From the NCBI GenBank assembly GCA_022779305.1, contig JALFSW010000066.1, positions 1-64,000 on the forward strand: DNA of 64,000 bases, given 5' to 3'. The position numbers and the translations under genes are program-made. The notes under the pieces are model-generated. The model did no database searches, was not told the DNA's origin, and worked only from the letters and a program-made list of their open reading frames with translations. Each line of letters begins with the position of its first letter. The stretch's first letter is position 1. The stretch comes from Prevotella sp. (GTDB lineage Bacteria; Bacteroidota; Bacteroidia; Bacteroidales; Bacteroidaceae). Positions 1 through 9,672 of this stretch are shown here, piece after piece.

Positions 1-1
1 T

Positions 2-1726
2 GGATTTCGTTTGAGTCCTATTAGTGTCATGATGCTTGTCATCATCACCACAGTTAGTTTTATGGTTCATATCTATTCGTTTGGCTATATGGCAGAACGC
101 GATAAGAACTATAAATTTGAAGAATACGAACATGGATTTCAACGCTTTTATGCCTACCTTTCGATGTTTACTATGTCGATGTTAGGACTTGTTGTATCTA
201 CGAATATTTTTCAAATGTATCTCTTTTGGGAACTTGTGGGTGTTTGCTCATATTTGCTCATTGGATTTTACTATCCAAAACACACGGCAGTACACGCAAG
301 CAAGAAAGCCTTTATCGTTACACGCTTTGCCGACCTCTTCTTTTTGATTGGTATATTGTTTTTCAGCTTCTATGTGGGAACATTCAATTACGACCTATCA
401 GCAGATGCAACATTGATTAACAAACTAACAGCCGTTGCAACAGATCCTAACACTGCATGGGCTATCCCAACAGCCCTATTCCTTATGTTCATTGGAGGTG
501 CTGGTAAATCAGCAATGTTCCCCTTACACATTTGGTTGCCTGACGCCATGGAAGGACCAACCCCTGTTTCTGCCCTTATTCACGCAGCAACAATGGTGGT
601 TGCAGGTGTATTCCAAGTAGCGAGCTTATTTCCTATTTACATTAAGTTTGGGGCAACCGAACAATTGCATTGGATTGCCTACATTGCAGCATTCACAGCT
701 TTTTATGCTGCCGCAGTGGCATGTTGCCAACGCGACATCAAACGTGGTTTGGCATTCTCCACCATCTCACAAATCGCTTACATGCTCGTTGCATTAGGTG
801 TTTGTTATGCGTTAGAAAACGAAGAAGGAGGACTTGGCTACATGGCTTCCATGTTCCACTTGTTCACACACGCAATGTTCAAAGCTCTACTTTTCCTCTG
901 TTCAGGTGCAATCATTGTCATCATAGGCAGCAACTTCAAGGAATATATGGGCGGACTCCACAAATACATGCCCATAACAAACGCATGTTTCCTCATTGGT
1001 TGCATTGCCATCAGTGGTGTTTGGCCATTGGCAGGTTTCTTTTCTAAAGACGAAATCGTTGCAGCTTGCTTCCAATTCTCGCCAGCATTAGGTTGGTTTA
1101 TGACACTCGTTTCGGGCATGACAGCCTTTTATATGTTTCGCTTATACTATGTCATCTTCTGGGGAAAATCATATTACGAAGAAGATCCTCAAAACCGACG
1201 CAAGCCACAAGAAGTACCTTTCATTATGTGGGGACCACTTGTGTTCCTTGCCATTATTTCCATCTTCGCAGGTTGGATTCCTTTTGGACATTTTATATCT
1301 GCAACGGGACAAAGTCAAGAAATACACTTGCAGCATTTCCACTTCACAAGCGTCGCGTGGTTTAGCCTCTTAGCAGCTGCCATCGGCATTGGATTAGCAA
1401 CTTGGATGTATATGCCAAAGAACAATCCTGCATCCGACCTACTTGCAAAAAAAATGCCTTGCCTACATAAAGCAGCCCTCAACAGGTTCTATATAGACAA
1501 TGCTTGGCAATTCCTGACCCACAAAATCATCTTCCGTTTCTTCTCTATTCCTATTGCTTGGTTCGACCGTCAAGTGATTGATGGCACATTCAATTTCCTT
1601 GCATGGGGCACACAAGAAGCTGGAGAAAGCATACGTCCGCTGCAAAGTGGCGATGTGCGTCAGTATGCAATTTGGTTCATTACAGGAACAATAGCTCTAA
1701 CATTAGTAATACTTTGCTTAATTTAA
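2..1726 (+). CDS. nuoL: NADH-quinone oxidoreductase subunit L (5' truncated)
   Basis: The frame is open to the window edge, so the true start lies upstream; 574 residues are visible, and family members usually run somewhat over 600. NuoL is the distal antiporter-like membrane subunit of complex I and takes part in proton pumping in the inner membrane. The antiporter core is clear: a Gly-Gly-Ala-Gly-Lys helix followed by PLHIWLPDAMEGPTPVSALI and HAATMV, with many hydrophobic segments. The C-terminal part carries the amphipathic region and final membrane helix typical of NuoL. nuoM follows after 4 bases, which indicates one operon. Family assignment is secure; only the N-terminus is missing. 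Confidence 0.96.
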   Translation, partial: GFRLSPISVMMLVIITTVSFMVHIYSFGYMAERDKNYKFEEYEHGFQRFYAYLSMFTMSMLGLVVSTNIFQMYLFWELVGVCSYLLIGFYYPKHTAVHASKKAFIVTRFADLFFLIGILFFSFYVGTFNYDLSADATLINKLTAVATDPNTAWAIPTALFLMFIGGAGKSAMFPLHIWLPDAMEGPTPVSALIHAATMVVAGVFQVASLFPIYIKFGATEQLHWIAYIAAFTAFYAAAVACCQRDIKRGLAFSTISQIAYMLVALGVCYALENEEGGLGYMASMFHLFTHAMFKALLFLCSGAIIVIIGSNFKEYMGGLHKYMPITNACFLIGCIAISGVWPLAGFFSKDEIVAACFQFSPALGWFMTLVSGMTAFYMFRLYYVIFWGKSYYEEDPQNRRKPQEVPFIMWGPLVFLAIISIFAGWIPFGHFISATGQSQEIHLQHFHFTSVAWFSLLAAAIGIGLATWMYMPKNNPASDLLAKKMPCLHKAALNRFYIDNAWQFLTHKIIFRFFSIPIAWFDRQVIDGTFNFLAWGTQEAGESIRPLQSGDVRQYAIWFITGTIALTLVILCLI

Positions 1727-1730
1727 AGAG

Positions 1731-3242
1731 ATGAGTTGGATATTAACCCTATTTGTAGTAATCCCCGTATTGATGCTCTTGGGACTTTGGGTTGCCAAGA
1801 ATGATAATCAAGTACGTGGCGTAATGGTAGCAGGCTCTACACTTTTATTGGTTGGAGCAATTTGGCTAACTATTTATTTTGTGCAACAACGTGAAGCTGG
1901 CAACACCGCAACAATGTTGTTAGCAAACTCTGTGATGTGGTTCAAACCACTCCATATAGCCTTTGCCGTGGGCGTTGATGGCATTTCTGTCGTAATGATA
2001 CTTCTTTCTGCCATCATCATGTTTACAGGCACATTCGCAAGTTGGCAGTTAGAGCCCATGAAAAAGGAATACTTCCTTTGGTTTGTACTCTTGGCTTCGG
2101 GTGTATTTGGTTTCTTCATTTCTACCGACATCTTTACAATGTTTATGTTCTATGAAGTAGCCCTCATTCCAATGTATTTGCTCATTGGTGTTTGGGGAAC
2201 TGGAGCGAAAGAATACTCTGCTATGAAACTCACCCTCATGCTGATGGGTGGTTCAGGTTTGTTAATCTTTGGCATACTCGGTATTTACTACTTTAGCGGT
2301 GCAAGCACAATGGACGTTGTTAAATTAGCAGAAATGCACGCCATGTCAAAAGACATTCAAAACATCTTCTTCCCATTCGTCTTTGTGGGCTTCGGTATTT
2401 TGGGCGCACTTTTCCCATTTCACACATGGTCGCCCGACGGACACGCATCAGCCCCCACAGCCGTTTCAATGCTCCATGCGGGTGTATTGATGAAGCTTGG
2501 AGGTTATGGTTGTCTTCGCATAGCGATGTTCATTATGCCCGATGCACTTGAGATGTGGGCACCTGTATTCCTCGTACTCACCACCCTATCTGTTGTTTAT
2601 GGTGCACTTTCAGCATGTGTGCAAACCGACTTAAAGTATATCAACGCCTATTCATCAGTTTCTCACTGTGGTATGGTGCTTTTCGCTTTGGTCATGACCA
2701 CACAAACAGCCATCACGGGTGCCATCCTTCAGATGCTTTCTCACGGACTGATGACCGCTCTGTTCTTTGCATGTATCGGTATGATATACCACAGAGCTGG
2801 CACACGTGACGTACGCTATCTTGGAGGATTGATGAAAGTTATTCCTTTCCTTGCTGTTTCCTATGTAATAGCAGGTTTGGCAAACTTAGGATTACCAGGT
2901 TTTTCAGGCTTCGTTGCAGAAATGACCATCTTTGTTGGTTCTTTTGAAAATGCAGGCACATTCCATCGTGTGGCAACCATCATTGCATGTACAGCCATTG
3001 TTATTACAGCCGTTTACATCCTTCGAGTAGTTGGAAAAATTCTTTTTCAAACCATTCCAAATCAAAAGTTCTATAAACTTCATGATGCAACATGGGATGA
3101 ACGCTTCGCAATCGGTGGACTCATCTTCTGCGTTGCAGGTTTAGGGCTTTTCCCACTCTTCTTTGAAGAAATGATCATCAATGCCGTAGCTCCAATCATG
3201 GATCATATTATGGCTTATGTTCCCAATTTAGGTAATCTTTAA
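1731..3242 (+). CDS. nuoM: NADH-quinone oxidoreductase subunit M
   Basis: Antiporter-like proton-pumping subunit of complex I, 503 residues, the usual length. Key family features are visible: the membrane glutamate in FYEVALIP and the segment GALFPFHTWSPDGHASAPTA followed by the helix with HAGVLMKLGGYG. About 14 hydrophobic segments. It starts 4 bases after nuoL and is followed by nuoN after 12 bases, matching the conserved L-M-N order. No alternative function is likely. Confidence 0.97.
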   Translation: MSWILTLFVVIPVLMLLGLWVAKNDNQVRGVMVAGSTLLLVGAIWLTIYFVQQREAGNTATMLLANSVMWFKPLHIAFAVGVDGISVVMILLSAIIMFTGTFASWQLEPMKKEYFLWFVLLASGVFGFFISTDIFTMFMFYEVALIPMYLLIGVWGTGAKEYSAMKLTLMLMGGSGLLIFGILGIYYFSGASTMDVVKLAEMHAMSKDIQNIFFPFVFVGFGILGALFPFHTWSPDGHASAPTAVSMLHAGVLMKLGGYGCLRIAMFIMPDALEMWAPVFLVLTTLSVVYGALSACVQTDLKYINAYSSVSHCGMVLFALVMTTQTAITGAILQMLSHGLMTALFFACIGMIYHRAGTRDVRYLGGLMKVIPFLAVSYVIAGLANLGLPGFSGFVAEMTIFVGSFENAGTFHRVATIIACTAIVITAVYILRVVGKILFQTIPNQKFYKLHDATWDERFAIGGLIFCVAGLGLFPLFFEEMIINAVAPIMDHIMAYVPNLGNL

Positions 3243-3254
3243 TAAATCGGCAAA

Positions 3255-4697
3255 ATGAATTATAATGATTTTTTTAAAATGATTCCAGAGGCAAGTCTTG
3301 TTGCCATTCTGATAATCTTATTTATTGCCGACTTTATTTCGGCAAAGAAAAAAAACCGCAAATGGTTCAATCCCTTGGCAAGCATTCTGTTGCTTGCCAA
3401 TACCATGGTTTGCTTACTCCCATTGGGCGCACAAGAAGCCTTTGGTGGGATGTATGTTACCTCAACTTCAATAGACATCATGAAAGCCATCCTTTCTTTG
3501 GGAACTTTCATCGTTGTTTTGCAAAGCCGTGTTTGGGCAATGAGGAGCGAGAAAGAAGGCGAATTCTATATGCTCGTTGTTTCTACACTTTTGGGCATGA
3601 ACGTGATGATGAGCGCAGGCAATTTCCTCATGTTCTTCCTCGGGCTTGAAATGGCGTCTGTACCCCTCGCTTGTGCAGTTGCTTTCGATAAATATCGCAA
3701 GAATTCTGCCGAAGCTGCAGCTAAATTCATTATTACTGCAACATTCTCAAGCGCAGTGATGCTTTATGGTATCAGCTTTTTATATGCAGCCTATGGCACA
3801 TTCTATTTCACAGACTTGTCTACAAAAATCTCTGCCACCCCACTCACCATCATGGGTTTGATATTTTTCTTTAGCGGCTTAGGTTTCAAAATCTCACTCG
3901 TTCCTTTCCATTTTTGGACAGCCGACACCTATCAAGGTGCCCCTACAAGCGTTACAGGCTATTTAAGTGTGGTTTCTAAAGGTGCTGCAACTTTCACATT
4001 GTTGAGCATTCTCTTCCACGTATTTGGCTCATTGGTTGAATATTGGCACGTATTGATGATGATCGTTATCGTCCTTTCTATCACGATTGCCAATCTCTTC
4101 GCCATCCGCCAATCAGAACTGAAACGTTTCATGGCGTTTAGTTCCATTTCGCAAGCGGGCTACATCATGTTGGCAGCCTTAGGAAACGATTGGTCTACGT
4201 CCGTAACTTCATTGAGCTACTATGTTCTCATCTACATTGTGGCAAACATGGCAGTGTTCAGTATCATTTCTGTTGTTGAACAAAACAATGGTGGAAAAAC
4301 GCAGATTGATGACTATGATGGCTTCTATAAAACCAACCCCCGTTTGAGTTTCTTAATGACCCTTGCGATGTTCTCGCTTGGTGGTATTCCTCCATTTGCT
4401 GGTATGTTCTCTAAATTTTTTGTCTTCATGGCAGGCGTAAAAGGAGCCAATATCAGCACAACCATGGGCGGATGGTCATACGTTGTTCTCTTCATAGCAC
4501 TGCTCAATACAGTTGTTTCACTTTACTATTATCTCAAGATAGTAAAGGCAATGTACATCAACCACAGTGATAGCCCATTGCCTACATTCAAGAGCGATGT
4601 CAATACTAAATTTGCTTTGGCAATCTGTACGCTTGGTATTGTTCTCTTCGGACTCTGCAGTTACATCTATGAATGGATTGCAGCCGCAGCGCAGTAA
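3255..4697 (+). CDS. nuoN: NADH-quinone oxidoreductase subunit N
   Basis: Third antiporter-like complex I subunit, 480 residues. The conserved glutamate lies in GLEMASVPLA, and the lysine-containing helix is followed by PFHFWTADTYQGAPTSVTGY and a second lysine helix (VSKGAATF). It is the last gene of the nuo operon, since an intrinsic terminator follows its stop by about 27 bases. In Bacteroidales complex I usually lacks the NuoEFG NADH-input module; those genes cannot be checked here because the operon begins outside the window. Confidence 0.97.
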   Translation: MNYNDFFKMIPEASLVAILIILFIADFISAKKKNRKWFNPLASILLLANTMVCLLPLGAQEAFGGMYVTSTSIDIMKAILSLGTFIVVLQSRVWAMRSEKEGEFYMLVVSTLLGMNVMMSAGNFLMFFLGLEMASVPLACAVAFDKYRKNSAEAAAKFIITATFSSAVMLYGISFLYAAYGTFYFTDLSTKISATPLTIMGLIFFFSGLGFKISLVPFHFWTADTYQGAPTSVTGYLSVVSKGAATFTLLSILFHVFGSLVEYWHVLMMIVIVLSITIANLFAIRQSELKRFMAFSSISQAGYIMLAALGNDWSTSVTSLSYYVLIYIVANMAVFSIISVVEQNNGGKTQIDDYDGFYKTNPRLSFLMTLAMFSLGGIPPFAGMFSKFFVFMAGVKGANISTTMGGWSYVVLFIALLNTVVSLYYYLKIVKAMYINHSDSPLPTFKSDVNTKFALAICTLGIVLFGLCSYIYEWIAAAAQ

Positions 4698-4723
4698 AGA
4701 ACTATTATAACATCTTATCATAC

Positions 4724-4766
4724 AAGTCAGGATTTCGTCCAAATACAGACGTTTCCTGACTTTTTT
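4724..4766 (+). terminator. Intrinsic terminator of the nuo operon
   Basis: A 9-bp stem AAGTCAGGA/TCCTGACTT is followed by a T-run, with an inner CGTC/GACG helix separated by a small internal loop. It lies just after the nuoN stop codon. Confidence 0.85.
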
Positions 4767-4803
4767 ATTGTAGAAAGCTTGAACGACAAAAGAAGCATAT
4801 AAC

Positions 4804-4847
4804 AAAACAGTGGGACTTACAATTTTTATTGCAAGTCCCACTGTTTT
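4804..4847. terminator. Bidirectional intrinsic terminator
   Basis: A perfect 15-bp inverted repeat (AAAACAGTGGGACTT and its complement) encloses a 14-base loop that can add a short CAAT/ATTG helix. A-runs and T-runs flank both sides, so it can end transcripts from nuoN and from the convergent winged-helix gene. Confidence 0.85.
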
Positions 4848-4870
4848 TACATTAAAATCTTGAAGTCGCC

Positions 4871-5161
4871 TTAAGCCAACACGACCTTGTCGCCTTCTCC
4901 CTTCAATTTGCCTTCTTTTGCAAGCCAACCAATACCAAGGAAAGTATCTTCAATAGAAATATTTGCAGCTTTTGCAATTTCTTCTACATAGAGTGCTGTC
5001 CCTGCGGCAGCCAATGTGTTGTAAACATCACCAGCTCTGAAGCCAATATTCTCAACACTAAGGTCTAATGTCGAAGTTTCAAGAACCTTTTTTGAAGTTG
5101 CCTTTTTGGTTGCGGATTTCTTTGTTGCAGTTTTTGCTGCGCTCGCCTTCTTTTCTACCAT
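4871..5161 (-). CDS. Winged helix-turn-helix protein with Lys/Ala-rich N-terminus (DUF2582-like)
   Basis: A 96-residue protein. Residues 1-28 form a Lys/Ala/Thr-rich basic tail of the kind that contacts nucleic acid non-specifically. Residues 32-96 match the small winged-helix family DUF2582 (GxxAGxVYNxLxxxG...IAKAANIS...GIGWLAKEGKL), common as a stand-alone protein in Bacteroidales. A DNA-binding role is inferred from the fold; no target is evident. It is monocistronic: it ends in the bidirectional terminator and has its own candidate promoter about 60 bases upstream. The basic tail is set off from the domain by a low-complexity stretch that may vary between relatives. Confidence 0.85.
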   Translation of the reverse strand: MVEKKASAAKTATKKSATKKATSKKVLETSTLDLSVENIGFRAGDVYNTLAAAGTALYVEEIAKAANISIEDTFLGIGWLAKEGKLKGEGDKVVLA

Positions 5162-5223
5162 AAGTTCATCAATAAGTGTTTATAAATACTACTAATCTTG
5201 AACACAAGATGTAATTGTTTTTG

Positions 5224-5231
5224 CAAATTTA
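5224..5231 (-). promoter_or_regulatory. -7 promoter element for the winged-helix gene
   Basis: The minus strand reads TAAATTTG, matching the Bacteroidota -7 consensus TAnnTTTG. No good TTTG -33 box lies at 19-21 bases, so support is moderate. It predicts a leader of about 57 bases. Confidence 0.5.
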
Positions 5232-5332
5232 CACCAATTATTTCAACAATGCCATTTTTTTTGACAAAAAGACTTACTTTTTTATCTCGCAACTGGCTAA
5301 GTGCTGCATTTATTGACTTAAATCAATGAAAA

Positions 5333-7093
5333 TTAATCTTTCAGACTTAATTTTATTTGCAATTCGTCAAGTTGTTTTTGGTCTACAACCGATGGTGCAT
5401 CGAGCATCACATCACGCCCACTGTTGTTTTTAGGGAAAGCTATCACATCACGGATTGAATCCAAACCAGCAAAAATACTCACATAACGATCCAATCCGAA
5501 AGCCACACCAGCATGAGGCGGTGCACCATATTTAAAGGCATTCATCAAGAAACCAAATTGTGCTTCGGCTTGTTCAGGCGTAAAGCCCAATACTTCAAAC
5601 ATCTTTTCTTGCAACTTTGCATCATGGATACGCATCGAACCACCTCCCAATTCTATGCCGTTACAAACAAAGTCATAGGCCTTCGCACGCACTTGTTCTG
5701 GATGTTCATCCAAGAGGTGGAGATCGTCTGGATTAGGCATCGTGAACGGATGGTGGGTAGACATTAAACGTTGTTCTTCATCGCTCCATTCAAACAATGG
5801 GAAATCAACAATCCAAAGACATTTAAAATCGTTCTTGTTACGCAAACCGAGCCGACTTCCCATTTCCAAACGCAAAGCACAAAGTTGTGTCCGCGTCTTG
5901 TTGGGTTTATCGCCAGAGAGGATCAACACCAAATCGCCATCCTTCGCACCTGCAATCTCTTTCACTTTTAGCAATTGTTCGGGTGTGAAGAATTTGTCAA
6001 TGGAGCTTTTCACTTCTCCGTCTTTACCATATTTAATATAGACCAAGCCACTTGCACCTACTTGTGGACGCTTCACAAAATCAGTCAGTTCATTCAGTTG
6101 CTTCCGGCTATAATCTGCACCATCTGGCACAACAATTCCACCAATATACGAAGCCTCGTTAAACACAGAGAAATCACTTGTGCCCTTCAGTTCGTTCATC
6201 AATTCCACAAACTCCATTCCGAAGCGAACATCTGGCTTGTCCGAGCCATATCGCTTCATGGCATCTGTCCAAGTCATTTGCTCCAATTTCTCAGGCAATT
6301 CCACACCACGTATCTCCTTGAAGAGATGACGTGCCAAATCTTCAAAAATCTGAATAATATCTTCTTGCTCTGCAAACGACATTTCACAATCGAGCTGCGT
6401 AAATTCCGGTTGCCGGTCGGCTCTCAAGTCTTCATCACGGAAACATTTCGCAATCTGGAAATAACGGTCAAAACCTGCAACCATCAAAAGTTGTTTCAGC
6501 GTTTGGGGACTTTGAGGAAGTGCATAGAACTGTCCAGGATTCATCCGTGAAGGCACAATGAAATCACGCGCACCTTCTGGAGTTGAACCTATTAATACAG
6601 GGGTTTCCACTTCAATGAAGTTATGTTTATCCAAAAAGTTACGAATGAGGATCGTAACTTTATGACGCAATTCCAAATTACTTCGCACCGAAGGACGCCT
6701 AAGATCAAGATAACGATACTTCATACGCAGTTCGTCGCCCCCATCTGTTGCATCTTCAATCGTGAAAGGTGGAGTTTGCGAAACGCTAAGCACCTTCAAT
6801 TCTTTCACAATAATTTCAATGTCGCCCGTTGGAATTTTATTGTTTTTGCTTTGTCGCTCACTGACGCTACCAAGCACTTGAATACAATACTCACGCCCAA
6901 GTTTGTTGGCTTCGTTGCATAGTTCTAAGTTGTCGGCTTCGTTAAACACAAGCTGTGTGATACCATATCGATCGCGAAGGTCGATAAACGTCATACCTCC
7001 CATTTTACGTGAGCGTTGCACCCACCCCGATAATGTAACTTCTTTTCCGCAATCGGCTACGCGAAGCTCTCCACAAGTATTTGTACGATACAT
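5333..7093 (-). CDS. aspS: Aspartate--tRNA ligase
   Basis: Class II aminoacyl-tRNA synthetase, 586 residues, the standard bacterial length. An N-terminal OB-fold anticodon-binding domain covers about residues 1-105. Motif 1 lies near RYLDLRR (127-133), the QSPQ loop at 194-197, motif 2 [18 protein letters not shown] at 218-235 and motif 3 [15 protein letters not shown] from about 529. The bacterial GAD insertion sits in the middle. It charges tRNA-Asp in the cytoplasm. It appears monocistronic with its own promoter 98 bases upstream. Whether it also charges tRNA-Asn cannot be told from the window. Confidence 0.98.
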   Translation of the reverse strand: MYRTNTCGELRVADCGKEVTLSGWVQRSRKMGGMTFIDLRDRYGITQLVFNEADNLELCNEANKLGREYCIQVLGSVSERQSKNNKIPTGDIEIIVKELKVLSVSQTPPFTIEDATDGGDELRMKYRYLDLRRPSVRSNLELRHKVTILIRNFLDKHNFIEVETPVLIGSTPEGARDFIVPSRMNPGQFYALPQSPQTLKQLLMVAGFDRYFQIAKCFRDEDLRADRQPEFTQLDCEMSFAEQEDIIQIFEDLARHLFKEIRGVELPEKLEQMTWTDAMKRYGSDKPDVRFGMEFVELMNELKGTSDFSVFNEASYIGGIVVPDGADYSRKQLNELTDFVKRPQVGASGLVYIKYGKDGEVKSSIDKFFTPEQLLKVKEIAGAKDGDLVLILSGDKPNKTRTQLCALRLEMGSRLGLRNKNDFKCLWIVDFPLFEWSDEEQRLMSTHHPFTMPNPDDLHLLDEHPEQVRAKAYDFVCNGIELGGGSMRIHDAKLQEKMFEVLGFTPEQAEAQFGFLMNAFKYGAPPHAGVAFGLDRYVSIFAGLDSIRDVIAFPKNNSGRDVMLDAPSVVDQKQLDELQIKLSLKD

Positions 7094-7190
7094 ATTTGTA
7101 TTATTCTTTAAATTTAACCTCTTGATTGGTTGCCGTCAGGAGAAATAAATCCCCTCTCCGACAAGTTTTTCTGAATAAGAAAAATTATTG

Positions 7191-7198
7191 CAAAGATA
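7191..7198 (-). promoter_or_regulatory. -7 promoter element for aspS
   Basis: The minus strand reads TATCTTTG (consensus TAnnTTTG). The predicted start point leaves a leader of about 90 bases before the aspS ATG. The -33 region is weak. Confidence 0.55.
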
Positions 7199-7313
7199 CA
7201 ATTTTCCGATGAAAAATAAGAGAAAACTACTCATCAGTTTTGTCTTTTCCCCAAAAATCCCAAAACTTTAATTAATTATTGTAAAAAAGAATGGCTAACA
7301 CAAAGTTTCTATC

Positions 7314-7321
7314 TATATTTG
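7314..7321 (+). promoter_or_regulatory. -7 promoter element for the DUF1573 gene
   Basis: TATATTTG lies 32 bases before the ATG, giving a leader of about 27 bases. No clear TTTG -33 box is present. Confidence 0.55.
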
Positions 7322-7352
7322 CAAGCAAAAACAATACTAAATAGATAGAATT

Positions 7353-7742
7353 ATGAAGAAAATTGCAATGATAACCTTAATGGTTTTCTTGGGTTCTCTT
7401 TTCGCTATTGCGCAAAATCAGGCAGAGATTAAATTTGATAAATCTACCTATAACATAGGTACATTTTCGGAAGAAACCCCCGTACAGAAGATAACTTTCA
7501 CGTTCACAAACGTGGGGTCTGCACCCTTAGTTATCAATCAAGTTGTGGCAAGTTGTGGATGTGCCGTACCCAAATATGACAAACGCCCCATCCCACCAGG
7601 ACAAAAAAGTACGCTTGAAATTGTCTATAATGGACAAGGAAAATTCCCTGGTCATTTCAAAAAGAGCATCACAGTGCGAACAAACGGAAAAACAGAAATG
7701 ACCCGCCTTTACATAGAAGGCATTATGGAAGCAAAGAAATAA
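7353..7742 (+). CDS. DUF1573 secreted Ig-like protein
   Basis: A 129-residue exported protein. Residues 1-20 form a signal peptide (MKK, hydrophobic core, cleavage near IAQ-NQ). The mature part is a single DUF1573 immunoglobulin-like domain with the family signature of a Gly-x-Ala-Pro-Leu strand followed by a Cys-Gly-Cys pair (SCGCAVPKYDKRPIPPGQ). DUF1573 proteins are abundant in Bacteroidota envelopes and their molecular role is not settled. The gene has its own promoter and a strong terminator, so it is monocistronic. Confidence 0.9.
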   Translation: MKKIAMITLMVFLGSLFAIAQNQAEIKFDKSTYNIGTFSEETPVQKITFTFTNVGSAPLVINQVVASCGCAVPKYDKRPIPPGQKSTLEIVYNGQGKFPGHFKKSITVRTNGKTEMTRLYIEGIMEAKK

Positions 7743-7774
7743 AAAATAGGTTGGCATTTGCCAACCTATTTTTC
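7742..7774 (+). terminator. Intrinsic terminator after the DUF1573 gene
   Basis: A perfect long inverted repeat (AAAAATAGGTTGGCA with its complement) overlaps the stop codon region and ends in a T-rich run. Confidence 0.9.
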
Positions 7775-7796
7775 TTTTTCAAGTAACCAATGTTTA

Positions 7797-7993
7797 AACC
7801 CAAATCGGTCATTAGACCGCCTATAGTTTTCTTTTTCTTTTATTCTTAACTTCCCAACGGCTTGCATCTGCTTATTGGCTGCTTCTTCAGCGTTTTCTCT
7901 TGAAGTAGCCCACTAGATCTGCGAAAAAACGCTAAACAATCTGCACAGATAATCAGACGCAAGCCCTTTGATCTCTAATCACCGATTTGGGTT
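7797..7993. mobile_element. MITE-like element, copy A (complete)
   Basis: A 197-bp non-coding element bounded by 20-bp inverted repeats: 7797-7816 reads AACCCAAATCGGTCATTAGA, and 7974-7993 is its complement with one mismatch. The interior is about three-quarters identical by eye to copy B at 10925-11120, including the stretch GAAGTAGCCC and the segment around CTGCACAGA..ATCAGACGCA. It fills the gap between two convergent genes. No transposase is encoded, so any movement would need an enzyme supplied elsewhere. A target-site duplication is not obvious. Confidence 0.75.
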
Positions 7994-8009
7994 AAATCTT
8001 TATCCTTCC

Positions 8010-8546
8010 CTACTCTTCCTCACTTCCCACGTGAAGAATAACACTTGTTGCACCAATTGTAAACAGTGTTCCGTCCTCGATAACACGTTGTTCATTATCG
8101 CTCAAAATATCATTGTTCACAAACGTGCCCGTATAGGAGGGACCATCCTTCAGAACATGTTTTAGCTTTCCGTTTTTACCTTGTGTCACGGTGATGGAAC
8201 AATGTGTCAGATCTACACTCGGGTCTACCGTTTCAATCGGACAATTCACCTTATTGCCTTTCTGATAACGTCCAATGAGATTCACACCCAGCTGCAAAGG
8301 AATATTTTGTTGATAGTGGAACACATTTTCAATTACGTGAATATAACCAAATTCGGAAGATATGGGTTTCTCTATACCATTTTCGTTTTCTTCTTTCTGT
8401 GTTTTGCGCAATTTAGAAACACCAATGCGAATGCCAAATTGCTTACTGCAAGTGGGACAAACAAAAACCAACCTTTGCCCAACTTTATATTTCGTCTCAT
8501 CGAACGTGATATAATTATCACATTTGGGACATCTTACACGCTTCAT
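8010..8546 (-). CDS. Zinc-ribbon FHA domain protein
   Basis: A 178-residue cytoplasmic protein. Residues 6-33 hold two CPxC knuckles (C6/C9 and C30/C33), an MJ0042-type zinc ribbon. Residues about 88-175 form a forkhead-associated domain with the IGR strand, a Ser/His-bearing TH-S loop and the terminal TFVNN segment. FHA domains bind phosphothreonine peptides, so a phospho-dependent adaptor role is inferred. The ATG at 8546 is chosen because it falls 10 bases after the upstream stop, whereas a longer reading would overlap the upstream gene. It is co-transcribed with the HU/SPOR gene. Confidence 0.85.
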   Translation of the reverse strand: MKRVRCPKCDNYITFDETKYKVGQRLVFVCPTCSKQFGIRIGVSKLRKTQKEENENGIEKPISSEFGYIHVIENVFHYQQNIPLQLGVNLIGRYQKGNKVNCPIETVDPSVDLTHCSITVTQGKNGKLKHVLKDGPSYTGTFVNNDILSDNEQRVIEDGTLFTIGATSVILHVGSEEE

Positions 8547-8556
8547 TTCTATCGGA

Positions 8557-9534
8557 TTATTTAACTTCCAATACCCACGCCTGTTCAAAATAGGTATTGC
8601 TTCTTAGTTTGTTTAATTGTTCCACAGCCCCTTGCGCAGAAGCATAATAACCACTAACCACCTTCACACTGCCTTTTTTTAAAAGCGAATGGGCATCTTT
8701 AAAACCTTCTTCGTGGAGCTTTTTCACAAATTCTTCCGCATTCGTTTCCGTGATATGACTTGCTAAAACAATTGTCCAATAATGCGCTGTGGCATTTGCT
8801 ATTTCTTGTTTTTCCTGCTCTTGAGAGGTTACCACAACCGTTGATTCTGTTGCATTCTTTCCCGAATCAAAAAGATTGTAAAGCACACCGCTTTTAATTG
8901 GTTCATCGCCTACCCTATGGCGTTCTTGCACATTCAACCCCAAAACAGAGATGAAAAACACCACTACCGCTGCAACAGCTACACGGCGAATGGCACGCAA
9001 ACTAATATTAAGATGGCGCTCGCCCGAAGGTGCTGTTGTTATAGAAATCGTTTTGTTGGATAATACAGCTGACAGATTTTCAGGCACAGCCTCTTTTTCT
9101 TCTTTCTTTTGCAACTGAAGAGGCAAAAAATCATAACTGCTCAGCCCATAATAAAACGGAGAAAGCACACCACCATCATAAGGCTCAAAATGAAAATGTC
9201 CCTCGTTGGTTTTGCTTAATCTCCCCAAGCCACTTAACTCAATCTTTCCATGGAGTTCAATTTCTTTGAGAATCGCCTCCACATCCTGTTCAATTAATTG
9301 CATTGCTTCTGGATAGCTCACATCATAGACATCTGCATAAGATTGTGCTAAAAGCGAATCGTTCAGCGTCAGCAACGGATTGAAACCCAAAGATCTATAA
9401 GGAGGGAGAAAGATAGCATCCTTTTCATCATATTGCGCAGACTCTTGATGAGCCACAAACCCACCAAGCCCAGGAACAATCACACAATCATTCTCAAGCA
9501 ATAAAATTTCAATATGACGGTCTATCCTTAACAT
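8557..9534 (-). CDS. HU-CCDC81-like and SPOR domain membrane protein
   Basis: A 325-residue single-pass membrane protein. Residues 1-120 resemble the Bacteroidota HU-CCDC81 domain pair (HIEILLLENDCVIVPGLGGFVAH and, further on, IELSGLGRLSK), a nucleoid-HU-like fold. A membrane helix lies at about 184-200. Residues about 252-325 form a periplasmic SPOR domain, which binds denuded peptidoglycan at division sites. The topology links a cytoplasmic DNA- or protein-binding head to septal wall, so a division role is likely but inferred. The ATG at 9534 is preferred because a consensus promoter ends 6 bases before it. Confidence 0.82.
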   Translation of the reverse strand: MLRIDRHIEILLLENDCVIVPGLGGFVAHQESAQYDEKDAIFLPPYRSLGFNPLLTLNDSLLAQSYADVYDVSYPEAMQLIEQDVEAILKEIELHGKIELSGLGRLSKTNEGHFHFEPYDGGVLSPFYYGLSSYDFLPLQLQKKEEKEAVPENLSAVLSNKTISITTAPSGERHLNISLRAIRRVAVAAVVVFFISVLGLNVQERHRVGDEPIKSGVLYNLFDSGKNATESTVVVTSQEQEKQEIANATAHYWTIVLASHITETNAEEFVKKLHEEGFKDAHSLLKKGSVKVVSGYYASAQGAVEQLNKLRSNTYFEQAWVLEVK

Positions 9535-9539
9535 CACTG

Positions 9540-9571
9540 CAAAATTACTTATTTTATTTCTAAAGAACAAA
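9540..9571 (-). promoter_or_regulatory. Consensus promoter of the HU/SPOR-FHA operon
   Basis: On the minus strand TTTG (9568-9571) is followed after 20 bases by TAATTTTG (9540-9547), an exact Bacteroidota promoter. The -7 box ends 5 bases before the chosen ATG, so the transcript would be almost leaderless. Confidence 0.75.
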
Positions 9572-9672
9572 TAATAAATGGAAATTCTGTCAAAACACGC
9601 TACAAAAGTTGTGTAAATTCATCCATTCTGCAATCATCATACACTTCTTGCTCAAACAAGCCTCAGTTGCAT

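Noticed and set aside
838..1119. Minus-strand frames inside nuo, secA, aspS and other large genes
   Set aside because: They are shadows of strongly supported genes, with no family features and no promoters.
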